A stretch of DNA of 64,000 nt from Geosmithia putterillii (Eukaryota; Ascomycota; Sordariomycetes; Hypocreales; Bionectriaceae): NCBI GenBank assembly GCA_900188575.1, contig FYEU01000308.1:124001-188000 (forward strand), in the 5' to 3' direction. Both the position numbers and the translations under genes were made by a program. Every line of letters starts with the position of its first letter. Position 1 is the first letter of the stretch. The notes under the pieces were generated by a model. That model ran no database searches. It saw only the letters and a program-made list of their open reading frames with translations, and was not told where the DNA came from. Of the stretch, positions 43,168-53,099 are shown piece after piece.

Positions 43168-45597
43168 GGTGGTTCTTTCCCCCGGCCAGGTGAGATGATC
43201 AAAATATCGAAGCCTTTGGAAAACCAAGTGTCTTCACTCTCGACGGCCCAGATGGATTTGGAATCTGCTTCTCCCTTATTTACCGGTATCAATACGTTTG
43301 TCGATGAGCTGATTTACGTCAGATTGGCTGCCGTCGTTGGCCGCGGGGTTTTCGCACAGACACCACACAAACGCACAGCAGTGGTTCTGGTCTGCTGATT
43401 TGTACGCAGTAATACTACGTACGGTGCAGGTGCTGTCAGCATGGCCCCAAGTCCTGCAACCCCCCTGCATACGGGGGCTCCCGAACCACAGCCAAAGCGT
43501 TGCTGCACGTACTGCACCTTGGTCGGCTCGCGCATTTGACGATCGGTTCGTCTGCCGTCTTGCTCGAGAGAGTGCGGTTGCCTATTTTGCCTTTCTCGCC
43601 CCTCTCCCTGTAGAGAGGCATGTGCGGCTCTGGGCGGGCCTTCACTCGGCATTTCGCTCGCAATTTCCGATGTCTTCTCTTCCGGCGTACGAGCACTCCG
43701 TAATAGTGCCAGGAACGAACCAAGTCGTGTCTTGGATAATACGGTACGTTGGCATTAATAATAGTACAAGTTGACAAGGTACGGAGTAGATTGGTAGGTT
43801 AACCAAGCCCATAACGACCAAACTTCCTAGTGCGGCTCTGGGGTCCATGCCGGCGGCATGCGCCGCCACCGATGTGGCGCGCGATATGATTTCCTGGGCC
43901 GGTTCTTGGCGACGGCCATCCGCGATATACATCTGGCGAGTACAGGATCAGTACGGAGTACTGGCCGAGACCACGAGCTCGAATACTGGCGACAAACTTA
44001 ATCGCCTCATGACATGGAAGCGGGGAGACCCGCGTGGTGCAAACAAGCGCCATGCCACGCCACGAGCTAGACACGCATGACTAGCAGGGCTTGTTCATTC
44101 ACAGCAGAGTGATGTGGCATCGGCCATGCTTGATCGGTTATCAGCTCTGTCTGTTGTGTTGCCTCACAGCATGCGATTCATTCAACCATACTCATAAGAA
44201 GGGTGGTGGGCAGCTGGGGCAGCTGGGGCCCCAGCCCGTTTGAGAGCTTGCAACGCTCGGTCCCGGGCACATCTTTTGACGATTACGGAGTACGAGAGGA
44301 TTTTCCTGCACTACGAGTGTGCGTGCTGGTGTGCGTGCTGGTGTGCTTGTGTGCGAGCCGGGGGGCGGGGGCTGCATGCCCCGGCGCTGTAGGAGTGTCT
44401 TGGTTGGTCCCCATCTGAAGAAGCGGCAGGGAGGGAGGGGAGAGCCAGGACCATGTGGAGCCCTCTGGTTTGGCATCACCAGTGATCGTCGTCGGGGATG
44501 CCTCAAGTCGGACTGGCGCCTCAGTCTTCTTTTCCCAGCCGGTCCGGTGTGTTGGTAGCCAAAGGCTAAACCGAGCGTCGGCGCCGGGCGATAGGACGGT
44601 AGGAAGAGGAATGTGGATCAATGAGCGACGAGTGGCAGAGTCACTGTGCGTGCTGCTGCTGCATCTTGTTGGGTGGCCGCCAAAAGGAACGAGTGGAAGA
44701 GAGAACAAGAGGTTCGTTGCGACTTGCGAGTGGTTGGCCTGTGACATGGCCTGGGCGAACTAATGGAGACAAAGCACAGACATACATGGGTCGACGGTTT
44801 TCGGCAAGTGATGGCCACACCCAGGTTGCGCTCAAGACGCATGGGTATTACGCCCACGGGCCACACCCTCGTACGAGTACTCCGTACTCCGTACTACGGA
44901 GTACAGCGTCAGGGTATTACGGAGTATTACTATTCATTGGGGTTTCTCTCCCCTATTGAGGACAACAGCCGGAAAGCATCAACGTTGGTATCCAAGTATC
45001 CCAGCACTTTTAGCCCAACTTGGTGCGAAAATGCCCACAAGGACCAAGTAGTCGAGAACAGACTAAAGCTTGTCCTAGGACGGCCATACAGCCGTCCGAC
45101 TAAAGGTTAATATTGGATATACGACAAGGTGCGGAATTGGACCGGTTTACATGCTCACAGTCTCGCACATAGCCCGACCCCCCTGTCGCTTCAGGAGGTC
45201 GCCCCGAATCCATCCGCTTCGGCTGATCCCCACAGCCATCTGGCGTGTGGCAGACTGGCAGTTTGTTTGGTACTGGGCTCAGTATTACGGAGTACTCGTA
45301 CGGGTATAATCTCTTCTACGGAGTACTGTGAGCTCTTCCCTCCCATCTCCTCCCTAACATCTCGACGGCCCCCATTTCTTACTCACACACATATCCGACC
45401 GCGCTACCAGGCCTGCGATCGAAGCAACGAACCGAAAAAGAAGACACCACATAATACTCGTTAACGGCCAAAGTCCATGCTGGTGCTGTGACTTATTTTA
45501 CCCAGTTGCGACCGGGACATCAACGCGCCGCCGCAATTACATTACTCAATACGCATACCCGCATACGGCAACATAGCATCTACCGGCCTCCTGCGCC
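43168..45597. other. Gene-free region, 2.4 kb, rich in TACGGAGTA
   Basis: Between the FAD monooxygenase and the dual-zinc-cluster regulator, whose starts are divergent. Nine exact copies of TACGGAGTA/TACTCCGTA lie between 43780 and 45325. Short open frames (up to about 150 codons) have no motif and are judged spurious. A GTGCGTGCTGGT duplication is visible at 44318-44342. Confidence 0.6.
43780..45325. repeat. Cluster of nine TACGGAGTA nonamers
   Basis: Exact copies on either strand start at 43780, 43952, 44284, 44878, 44885, 44895, 44918, 45286 and 45317. The block at 44878-44903 contains three copies in 26 bp, two overlapping direct copies facing one inverted copy. Confidence 0.9.
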
Positions 45598-47568
45598 ATG
45601 TCCACCGGGCGGCGCCCCGTCTGCCATCGCTGCGCCCAGATTAAACAGGCCTGCGATGGAAATATTCCCTGCTCACGATGCATCCGCCTAAGCCTTCCTT
45701 GCCGACCTCGAAATGCCAGCGACGCCGTTTTACCCGACCCGGCCGTTGAAGAGCCCGATGTCCCTAAAGCGCGAATACGCCGCGTCCAGACGGGCTGCTT
45801 GATGTGCAAACAGCGCAAGAAGAAATGCGACGAGGTCAAACCTAGGTGCGGCGATTGTCGTCGGCTCTGCCTAGAGTGCCACTGGCCACTAGAACGGGCC
45901 AAGGAGTACAAGGCCATCGACAAGGCGCGATATCGACAGCAACAGCAACAGCAGCGCAACTGGGACGCCCAACAACAGCATGAATCCCAGGCTTCGTCAA
46001 GCAAGGTGCAAAGGCAAGGCTCTCGACACAGCCAATCGTCCTCGAGCTCAGATACGCAGTCGTCAGGACAGGCTTCGAGTATATCAGACATATCGACCGA
46101 GTCTTCAGTTCCCACCTCCGGATCAGTTCACAAGCTGCCGATTCTTGGCGGAAGCCCCCGGATGCACTCACCCGTGAGCTTGAAGCGCGAATCGCCAACA
46201 AGAAACGAAAACACCTCAGTTGAGACAATCCCCCCTGTCGGCTACAATGCCATGGTGGGAGAGGTAACTGCATGGGAGCAGGAGCTTATGCCTAGTGCTT
46301 CGACGCCTCAGTGGTATGAGATGGTGTCGCCCATGAGTAACCCTAGCTCCCTCGACTACTTTGAAGTGCCGTCCCTGTCGCTATACATTCCGCAACTGCT
46401 GCCACAGCTTTCCTCACCTTACGATCGAGCACTCCTCAACCACTACTCAACGATTGTCTCGCCCCTTCTTTCGCGCCGCTCCAGTAACCACACAAATCCA
46501 TACATCAGCTACCTCCTGCCCATGGCTCAGAGCAACGAACTCGTGCTGCACTGTCTCCTGGCGCTTGCCGGAAACCACTGGCGCAAGATGCAGCCAAACA
46601 TGGGCAACCGCGGACTTCTTCACCAGAGCCAGGCGACACACGCCCTCGCATGCCTGCTACCCCACGTCGACAGAACGAGTGCGGACATTGCGCTGGTCAG
46701 CAGCCTTTTGCTCTGCATGACGGAGCTGTTTGACGGGACCAGCGAAGGGTGGAAGCTGCATCTTAAGGGAGCCAAGAGGCTACTGGCAGCGCTGAGGCAA
46801 CAGTATGGCGACCTCTCGACCGGGCATTACAAGTTCCTCGTGCGACTTTCACGATTCCTAGACTCGGCTGCGACAGTATCGACCTGCCGCCCACCATTGA
46901 TGGAGGCAGAAGCTAGGGAGGAGGCAACCATCGAACGCATGACGCCGTCCGCCGACGCCGAGGACTCAGCCGTCTACGGAATTCCCAAGGAGCTTTTCCA
47001 CCTAGTGGACCGAATCAACAGCCTGGCCGAAAAGCGGAAGACGAGGGTGGATGCGGCGTCCGAAGCCGTCTTCCGCCAAGAGGCCACAGAGGTGGAGGAT
47101 GGCATCAACAACTGGGCACGCGAGTACGGCGGTCTTGACCGGGCAGTCACGGCACTGGCGTCAGCGGATCGGGATGCCCTTCACGCCACGATGGCGTTTG
47201 AGCACGCCCTACGCCTGCGGCTGCACCAGATTATCGAGGGGTACGACCTTGGCCACGTGCAGGTCACGACCAATGTCGAGGGAATACTCGAGTCGGTGCA
47301 ACACATCCGCTACGGGAGTCCTCTGGAGCCGTGCCTGCTGTTCCCACTTGTCATGGCTGGGGGTGCGTGTTGGGGTCTGGAGCAACGAGCCATCATCCAG
47401 GACCGACTCATGGTCATGGAGCGGACCTGCGGGTTCGGCTATGTATACAACGCACGGGACCTTGTCCAGCGAGTCTGGTCAAGGAGGGATAACCCCGACG
47501 GCTCAGAAGAGCCTGTGAACTGGGCGCGCATTCGCTATGAAGAGATGCACGGGCTGGTGGTGTTTTGA
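45598..47568 (+). CDS. Transcription factor with two Zn2Cys6 domains
   Basis: Intronless frame of 656 residues. Two binuclear zinc clusters lie in tandem at the N-terminus. The first is Cys9-x2-Cys12-x6-Cys19-x5-Cys25-x2-Cys28-x6-Cys35. The second is Cys67-x2-Cys70-x6-Cys77-x6-Cys84-x2-Cys87-x6-Cys94, with the usual basic run KQRKKK and an extra Cys91. A Gln/Ser-rich linker (about 115-190) leads to a C-terminal fungal-specific regulatory domain (SLSLYIPQLLPQLSSPYDRALLNHYSTIVSPLLSRR and ALAGNHWR motifs, fungal_trans_2 type). One cluster per protein is the rule in this family. Neighbouring catabolic genes are candidate targets, by position only. Confidence 0.9.
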   Translation: MSTGRRPVCHRCAQIKQACDGNIPCSRCIRLSLPCRPRNASDAVLPDPAVEEPDVPKARIRRVQTGCLMCKQRKKKCDEVKPRCGDCRRLCLECHWPLERAKEYKAIDKARYRQQQQQQRNWDAQQQHESQASSSKVQRQGSRHSQSSSSSDTQSSGQASSISDISTESSVPTSGSVHKLPILGGSPRMHSPVSLKRESPTRNENTSVETIPPVGYNAMVGEVTAWEQELMPSASTPQWYEMVSPMSNPSSLDYFEVPSLSLYIPQLLPQLSSPYDRALLNHYSTIVSPLLSRRSSNHTNPYISYLLPMAQSNELVLHCLLALAGNHWRKMQPNMGNRGLLHQSQATHALACLLPHVDRTSADIALVSSLLLCMTELFDGTSEGWKLHLKGAKRLLAALRQQYGDLSTGHYKFLVRLSRFLDSAATVSTCRPPLMEAEAREEATIERMTPSADAEDSAVYGIPKELFHLVDRINSLAEKRKTRVDAASEAVFRQEATEVEDGINNWAREYGGLDRAVTALASADRDALHATMAFEHALRLRLHQIIEGYDLGHVQVTTNVEGILESVQHIRYGSPLEPCLLFPLVMAGGACWGLEQRAIIQDRLMVMERTCGFGYVYNARDLVQRVWSRRDNPDGSEEPVNWARIRYEEMHGLVVF

Positions 47569-48719
47569 GCGTTTTCTTTTTTTCTTTTCTTCTCGTTACC
47601 ATCCTCTTCCTTTTCCTCCTTTGTGATAAGCAAAGGTGTTTGTCTGATATCACACCACTTCAGAGCGTGGCAGCGGAGAGCTTTATAGCCACATCGAGCT
47701 GCGCCACTTGTGTTTCAATTTTACGAGTACCTATTTTGAATCATTTTGAGAATGGCGTTGATTAGAAACGAGTTCTGGGCAATGATAGAAACCAACCAAA
47801 AGCGTGTTCTTTTACCTATATTCTGATTTGACTGGCACCATACTTGATCTTGGCTTGATAATGGATTATGGTGTACGGAGTACGCATGGTCCTCTTGGGC
47901 TGTCTCGCCCTGAAGCAAGGCGCAACCCACGCGAACCTTCCCTCGCATTCCGCCTGTCTCAACGGCCACGTTGACAGGGCGTGAAGGCGTCTTCTCTACT
48001 CCTCATATGTGACAGAAGCGACAGAGGCCAAAGATACCCAGGGTCCGACGGTGAAAGGACCACGCGACGGAGAACTCCGAGACTTTTCAGCCCTGAAGAA
48101 TCCGAGCTGTCGACAGGAGGCTCGAGAGCCCGATGATGCATGTGCCATGTCACCACGTGTAATTCACGGTCGGAGCCAACAAACGGTCTGTTACTGCATG
48201 TACAAATCAGGAAAGGAAAACCCGCATATCGATGAGGCTCCGACAATCAACTAACACAAATGTGCGACGCGTTGTTCGAAAGAGTAGGTCCACGGGATGG
48301 AAAGGCGATTCTGACAGCTTGGAGGCCAAGACACACAAACAGACAGGAGTGTCTCAGATCCCACGATGGCACACTGCAAAAAAAGACAGGCCGCCCTGGA
48401 CTATTGGAGCCATGCATATGACAAGTAGACAAGGGAAGAAGAGGTAGTCTGTCCGCTTTCGACCAAATAGCTAGATGTAGCAAAGGAGGCGTCGGCAAGG
48501 GGTATCGAGATGAGTTGGTATGCCCGTAACACGGCAGGAGGCAACTTGGCAGCACACATATCAACTGGCAGATCTAGAACGGATTCGAAGCGACGGCATG
48601 TCTTGGATGCTTTGTCCGCGGCACAAGCTCAAGTTCACGAGCCGTGGGGTATATAAGGAGCTACGCGGTAGCAATGCAGACCACTGTCGAGACAGCACAA
48701 ATCCAGTACCATCGCCAAC
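47569..48719. other. Intergenic region with promoter of the ACS transporter
   Basis: About 1.15 kb. One TACGGAGTA copy at 47874-47882 and a TATATAAG box at 48650-48657. No gene or RNA is recognised. Confidence 0.5.
48650..48657 (+). promoter_or_regulatory. TATA box of the ACS transporter gene
   Basis: TATATAAG lies 63 bp upstream of the ATG at 48720, implying a very short 5' UTR. Confidence 0.6.
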
Positions 48720-50309
48720 ATGATACCAGAGAAACACCAAGAGACCATGTCTATAGGATCAATGCACGACGATGACTCAGCCAAGCGTGTTCTGGAAACT
48801 GAACGCCACCATGTCCATGACAACGAGAGCGACGACAGGGGATTCCACGAGATGATAGCTGCGACGACGCTGGCCTCGGCATACCGCAAGATTGACTGGA
48901 CCATCATGCCACTCATGTTCCTGTGCTACTTCCTGCAGTTCCTCGACAAGGTGCTGGTCAACTATGCCAACATCATGGGGCTGTCCAAGGACCTCGGCTT
49001 CGCGGGCAACGACTTCTCCTGGATGGCAACGGCCTTCTTCATAGGGTACGCCGCAGCCGAGGGCCCGCAGAGCTATCTGATCCAGCGGTTCCCCGTCAAC
49101 CGGGTGCTGGGCGTCAATGTCGTCCTCTGGGGCGTCGTCATCTGCTGCACGGCCGCCGCCAACAACTTTGTGCAGATGACGGCCCTACGTACCCTCCTGG
49201 GGTGTCTCGAGGCCGTCATCACGCCGGCGCTGATTGTCATCACCGCGCAGTGGTACACGCGTAGCCAGGCCACGCCTCGCACGGGGGTGTGGTACTGCGG
49301 GCTCGGGGCAGGGCAGCTATTCGGGGGACTCATCTCGTGGGCTGCCCAACACGGTCCACGGGGAGAGCCGCTGTCATCGACGTCAGCGGGCGGTGGTATC
49401 GTTGGGTGGCGCATCATGTTTATCACTGTGGGCGTGTTCAATATTGCTGTCGGTGCAGTCGTGGCGACCTGGATGCCTAGCGGCCTGGATGACGCCCACA
49501 GGCGTGGTATTCTTGACGATGATGAGACGCGTGCGGTCAAGGAGGTTCTATCCCTGGACCAGAACAGCACAGGCAGCGAAGGCGGCGAAGCCAAGACGTT
49601 TCGGGTCCGCGGCATCTGGGAGGCCCTGAGCGATGCGCAGGTGTGGCTCCTGTTTGTCAACACGGTGCTCATCGTCATACCGTCAGGTATCATCACCACC
49701 TTCTCGGCCACACTCATCAGCGGCTTCGGCTACAGTCCGCGCCAGGCCGCTCTTCTTAACATGCCCAGTGGCGTCGTGTCCATTGTCGCGACGCTGCTCG
49801 GCACTGTCGCCATCCGGCATAACTTCCCCCGCTGGCTCGCCATCTGTCTGCTCATGCTGCCGACCATGATAGGCGCGGGGCTCATGTCTTTCTGCGGCGA
49901 TTCCGAGCCGGCCGCCCTCGCGGGCATCTACCTCATCAACTTTGTTGTCGCCCCGCTTGCCCTCGTATACGCTCTGGTGGCGTCCAATACGCAGGGATAC
50001 ACGAAGCGTGTTGCCGCCAGTGCAACCATCTCCATCGCCTTCTCCATCGCCAACATCATTGGCCCCCAGACGTTTCAGGCCGCCGATGCACCGCAGTACA
50101 CTCCCGCCAAGATCACCGTCTTTGCCGTCTGCGGGGGCTCCATTGCTATCACTGTTCTCCTTCGACTCTTGTATGGGGTGCGGAATGGACAGACTGCCGC
50201 TGCGAGGAGGATGGACCAGGAGGCTGTCGATGGCAGCCATAGTGAGCTTCGCCAGTCAGAGTATGACCTCACTGACCGGACGAATCCTGTTTTCTGCTAT
50301 GTATATTAG
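48720..50309 (+). CDS. MFS transporter, allantoate permease (ACS/Dal5) type
   Basis: Intronless, 529 residues, in contrast to the two other ACS-type genes of the window, which have 2 and 9 introns. About 12 membrane segments follow a ~55-residue hydrophilic N-terminus. Family motifs: YRKIDWTIMPLMFLCYFLQFLDKVLVNYANIMGLSKDLGFAGNDFSWMATAFFIGYAAAEGPQSYLIQRFP, LRTLLGCLEAVITPALIVITAQWYTRSQ and GVWYCGLGAGQLFGGLISWA. The substrate is probably a small anionic or nitrogenous metabolite; it cannot be told from sequence. It lies between the dual-zinc-cluster regulator and the copper amine oxidase, all on the same strand, so co-regulation is possible. Confidence 0.89.
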   Translation: MIPEKHQETMSIGSMHDDDSAKRVLETERHHVHDNESDDRGFHEMIAATTLASAYRKIDWTIMPLMFLCYFLQFLDKVLVNYANIMGLSKDLGFAGNDFSWMATAFFIGYAAAEGPQSYLIQRFPVNRVLGVNVVLWGVVICCTAAANNFVQMTALRTLLGCLEAVITPALIVITAQWYTRSQATPRTGVWYCGLGAGQLFGGLISWAAQHGPRGEPLSSTSAGGGIVGWRIMFITVGVFNIAVGAVVATWMPSGLDDAHRRGILDDDETRAVKEVLSLDQNSTGSEGGEAKTFRVRGIWEALSDAQVWLLFVNTVLIVIPSGIITTFSATLISGFGYSPRQAALLNMPSGVVSIVATLLGTVAIRHNFPRWLAICLLMLPTMIGAGLMSFCGDSEPAALAGIYLINFVVAPLALVYALVASNTQGYTKRVAASATISIAFSIANIIGPQTFQAADAPQYTPAKITVFAVCGGSIAITVLLRLLYGVRNGQTAAARRMDQEAVDGSHSELRQSEYDLTDRTNPVFCYVY

Positions 50310-50943
50310 TCGTTTGAAGATTAGTTGTCTGTATGTCATCACACTGTGTTCTGCCTTGAGCTTTCCATGTTCAATATAGATCTTGATACAGCCGACATGA
50401 TCTCTGTGGCTTTGATTTGGGGTCTTTCTTGGTAGAAAGCCTCTTGGATGATTGTATGATGACTCTTCCTTTGCACAGCGGTGGAAAAGTTAGTAGTAGT
50501 ATTGTTGGCAACTGCCTTGCTGATTGGGAAGGAGCATGTTAGGAAGGAGCATACGGGTCAGTAGTAATACTCCGTAGATTTAGGCAGCCACTTGGGGAGA
50601 ACGGTCAAGCTTCCACACCATACAGCTAACTACGGTGATAATTCAGAAGTCATAAAAACACCCACTCTTTGTGAACGCTACCTTTCCCGTGGAACGCCAC
50701 AAGTAGCCTTGAGCTTATCTCTTCGGGGTTGGAGGCCGAGTTGCGCCCTGCCGACCCCGCAGATGCGGATACCCGGTGCCCATGCCGACGACGCCCTACA
50801 TTGACATCGATGTTACAACTCGAGTATAAGAGGCCTCGTCAAACACAGATTGCATGCATTTCGCATTTTCCCAGGATGATATTATACTTTTAATTGCAAA
50901 AAAGTAAAGAGACTTCATACTTCACAGCGATTACTTTGAAAAC
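50310..50943. other. Promoter region of the copper amine oxidase gene
   Basis: About 630 bp with one TACTCCGTA at 50568-50576 and a TATAAG at 50825-50830, 114 bp before the ATG. No other element is recognised. Confidence 0.45.
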
Positions 50944-53099
50944 ATGGCGCCGACTCCCCATCCCTTTGACCCGCTCACGCCGGCCGAGATCCGCAAGGTA
51001 AGCTCCAGCTTCAAGTCCACTGATACTGATCCAGAACAATGCGCAGACAGCTTCTCACACAAATCAGACGGCATCTATTGTTCGGCCTCAATTCTCGGAC
51101 CATGGGCCCAACTTTCGCGTCATCACCCTCAAGGAACCAAACAAGAAGGACATGGTACCATTCCTGGATCACCACCATTCCACCGGTACATACGGAGTTC
51201 ATCCACCGCGTGAGGCTAGGGTGCAAGTCGTCGCTCGTGTGAATGGTTCCGACCAGTTCCACGAGTTGGTTGTCGACCTTGACCGGGATGTCGTCGTGAC
51301 CAAGCAGCATCTCGAAGGGAAGCACTCGTACATTGATGCCGACTACATGAAGGCAGTGGAAAAGGCGTGTATATCGGACCCCAGGATCCAAGAAGAGATC
51401 AAGACACTGCAGCTACCAGAGGGGGCCACCGTGTGCGTCGAGCCATGGGCGTATGCTACAGATGGCATGATTGATACGTCGCAGCGGACGAGTATGGTAT
51501 GTATACTTGGTCTTGTCTCGTCGCAAACAGAAGATGCTGACGCTAAGTCAATTCAAGTGCTGGTTCTACATGAGGCTCCTCGACAACCCTGACGCAAACT
51601 ACTATGCCTACCCCCTGGATCTATGTGCCGAGGTGTCGGAGCAACTGACGGTCACCAAAATCTACCGACTGCCCTCGGGCCCCGAAGAGAAGATACACGA
51701 CGAGAAGCGACCGTACGACAGGCAAAAGGTACACGACACGTCTGCAAGCGAGTACCATCCTGACCTGCGACCGCCGCCCAGAACGACCACCAAGCCGTAC
51801 CAGGTAGTCCAGCCTGAAGGTCCATCATTCACGACAGACGGCAACGCCATCAGCTGGGAGAAGTGGAGTCTGCGCGTGGGTTTCAACTACCGCGAGGGAC
51901 TGACACTGCACGATGTGCGGTACGACGGACGGTCCCTCTTCTATCGCCTGTCCCTGTCCGAGATGTTTGTCCCCTACGGCGACCCGCGCACCCCGTACCC
52001 GCGCAAGGGGGCATTTGACCTCGGAAATGACGGGGCTGGAATCAACGCAAACAATCTCAAGTTGGGATGTGACTGCCTTGGAACGATAAAGTACTTTGAC
52101 GGGTGGCATAATACGAGCACGGGGGAACCCATGAAGCTTCCCAACGTGGTGTGCTGCCACGAGCAGGATGATGGTGTCCTTTGGAAGCACACAAACTTCC
52201 GGACCCAACACGCTGTCGTTACGCGCTCCCGAATCCTTGTGCTGCAGACCATCATCACTGTCAGCAACTATGAGTACATTTTCGCGTTCCACCTCGGCCA
52301 GGACGCCTCTATGAATTACGAGGTACGCGCTACGGGTATCCTGTCCACTGCCCCCATCAACGTGGACCACAGCGTGCCCTACGGGACAATTGTTGCTCCC
52401 GGAGTCCTGGCCCCGTACCACCAGCACCTGTTCTGTCTCCGGATCGATCCTGCCATCGATGGCCATGCCAACTCGCTCCAAGTCGAGGAGTCGGAGCCCA
52501 TGCCTCTAAATCCGGAGACTAACCCCATAGGCGTGGGATATGTGACACGATCGCACATCGTACAGGAGGAGCAAGGCCTCGATCTCGACTTTTCCAAGGC
52601 CCGCGCCTTCAAGATGATCAATGAAAAGACCATCAACCCGATAACAAAGACACCGGTCGGGTTCAAGATCCTTCCCTGCTACAGCCAGATGCTCCTTGCC
52701 CACCCGTCGTCTTACCACGCGCGACGTTCCGAGTTTGGCCAGCACGCCATATGGGTCACACGCTATGACGACGAGGAAATCTTCCCTTCTGGGCGGCACA
52801 CAATGCAGTCGACTGGCGGACAGGGTATTGCGTCAGGGATCGAGAGTCGGAAGAGAGGCGCTGACGGGGTAAGCACGTCTGTGCGCGACGAGGACATTGT
52901 CGTCTGGCACACCTTTGGATCCACGCATAACCCGCGCATCGAGGACTGGCCGGTAATGCCTGTCGACAAGATGATGGTGGGACTGAAACCGGTCAACTTC
53001 TTCACGGGGAACCCGGGTATAGACGTTGCTGTCTCGACACAGGAAAAGAACAAGAGTGTTCTCGTCCAGGATGAACCATGTTGCCAGCCTAAGCTATAA
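50944..53099 (+). CDS. Copper amine oxidase (TPQ-dependent)
   Basis: Three exons, 50944-50997, 51047-51496 and 51558-53099 (681 residues). The enzyme oxidises primary amines to aldehydes with release of NH3 and H2O2. The topaquinone precursor is Tyr406 in the TxxNY(D/E)Y motif (TVSNYEY). The catalytic base Asp322 is in AFDLGNDGAG, and the copper ligands are His456 and His458 (HQHLF) and His625 (STHNPRIEDWP). The N2 and N3 domains precede (KRPYDRQKVHD, WSLRVGFNYREGLTLHDVRYDG). There is no signal peptide, and the C-terminal tripeptide PKL fits a permissive PTS1 consensus, consistent with peroxisomal amine oxidases of yeasts and moulds. It would let the fungus use amines as a nitrogen source. 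Confidence 0.94.

Noticed and set aside
43168..45597. Intact transposon in the 2.4-kb gap
   Set aside because: No terminal inverted repeats, target duplication or transposase-like frame seen; only short TACGGAGTA copies.
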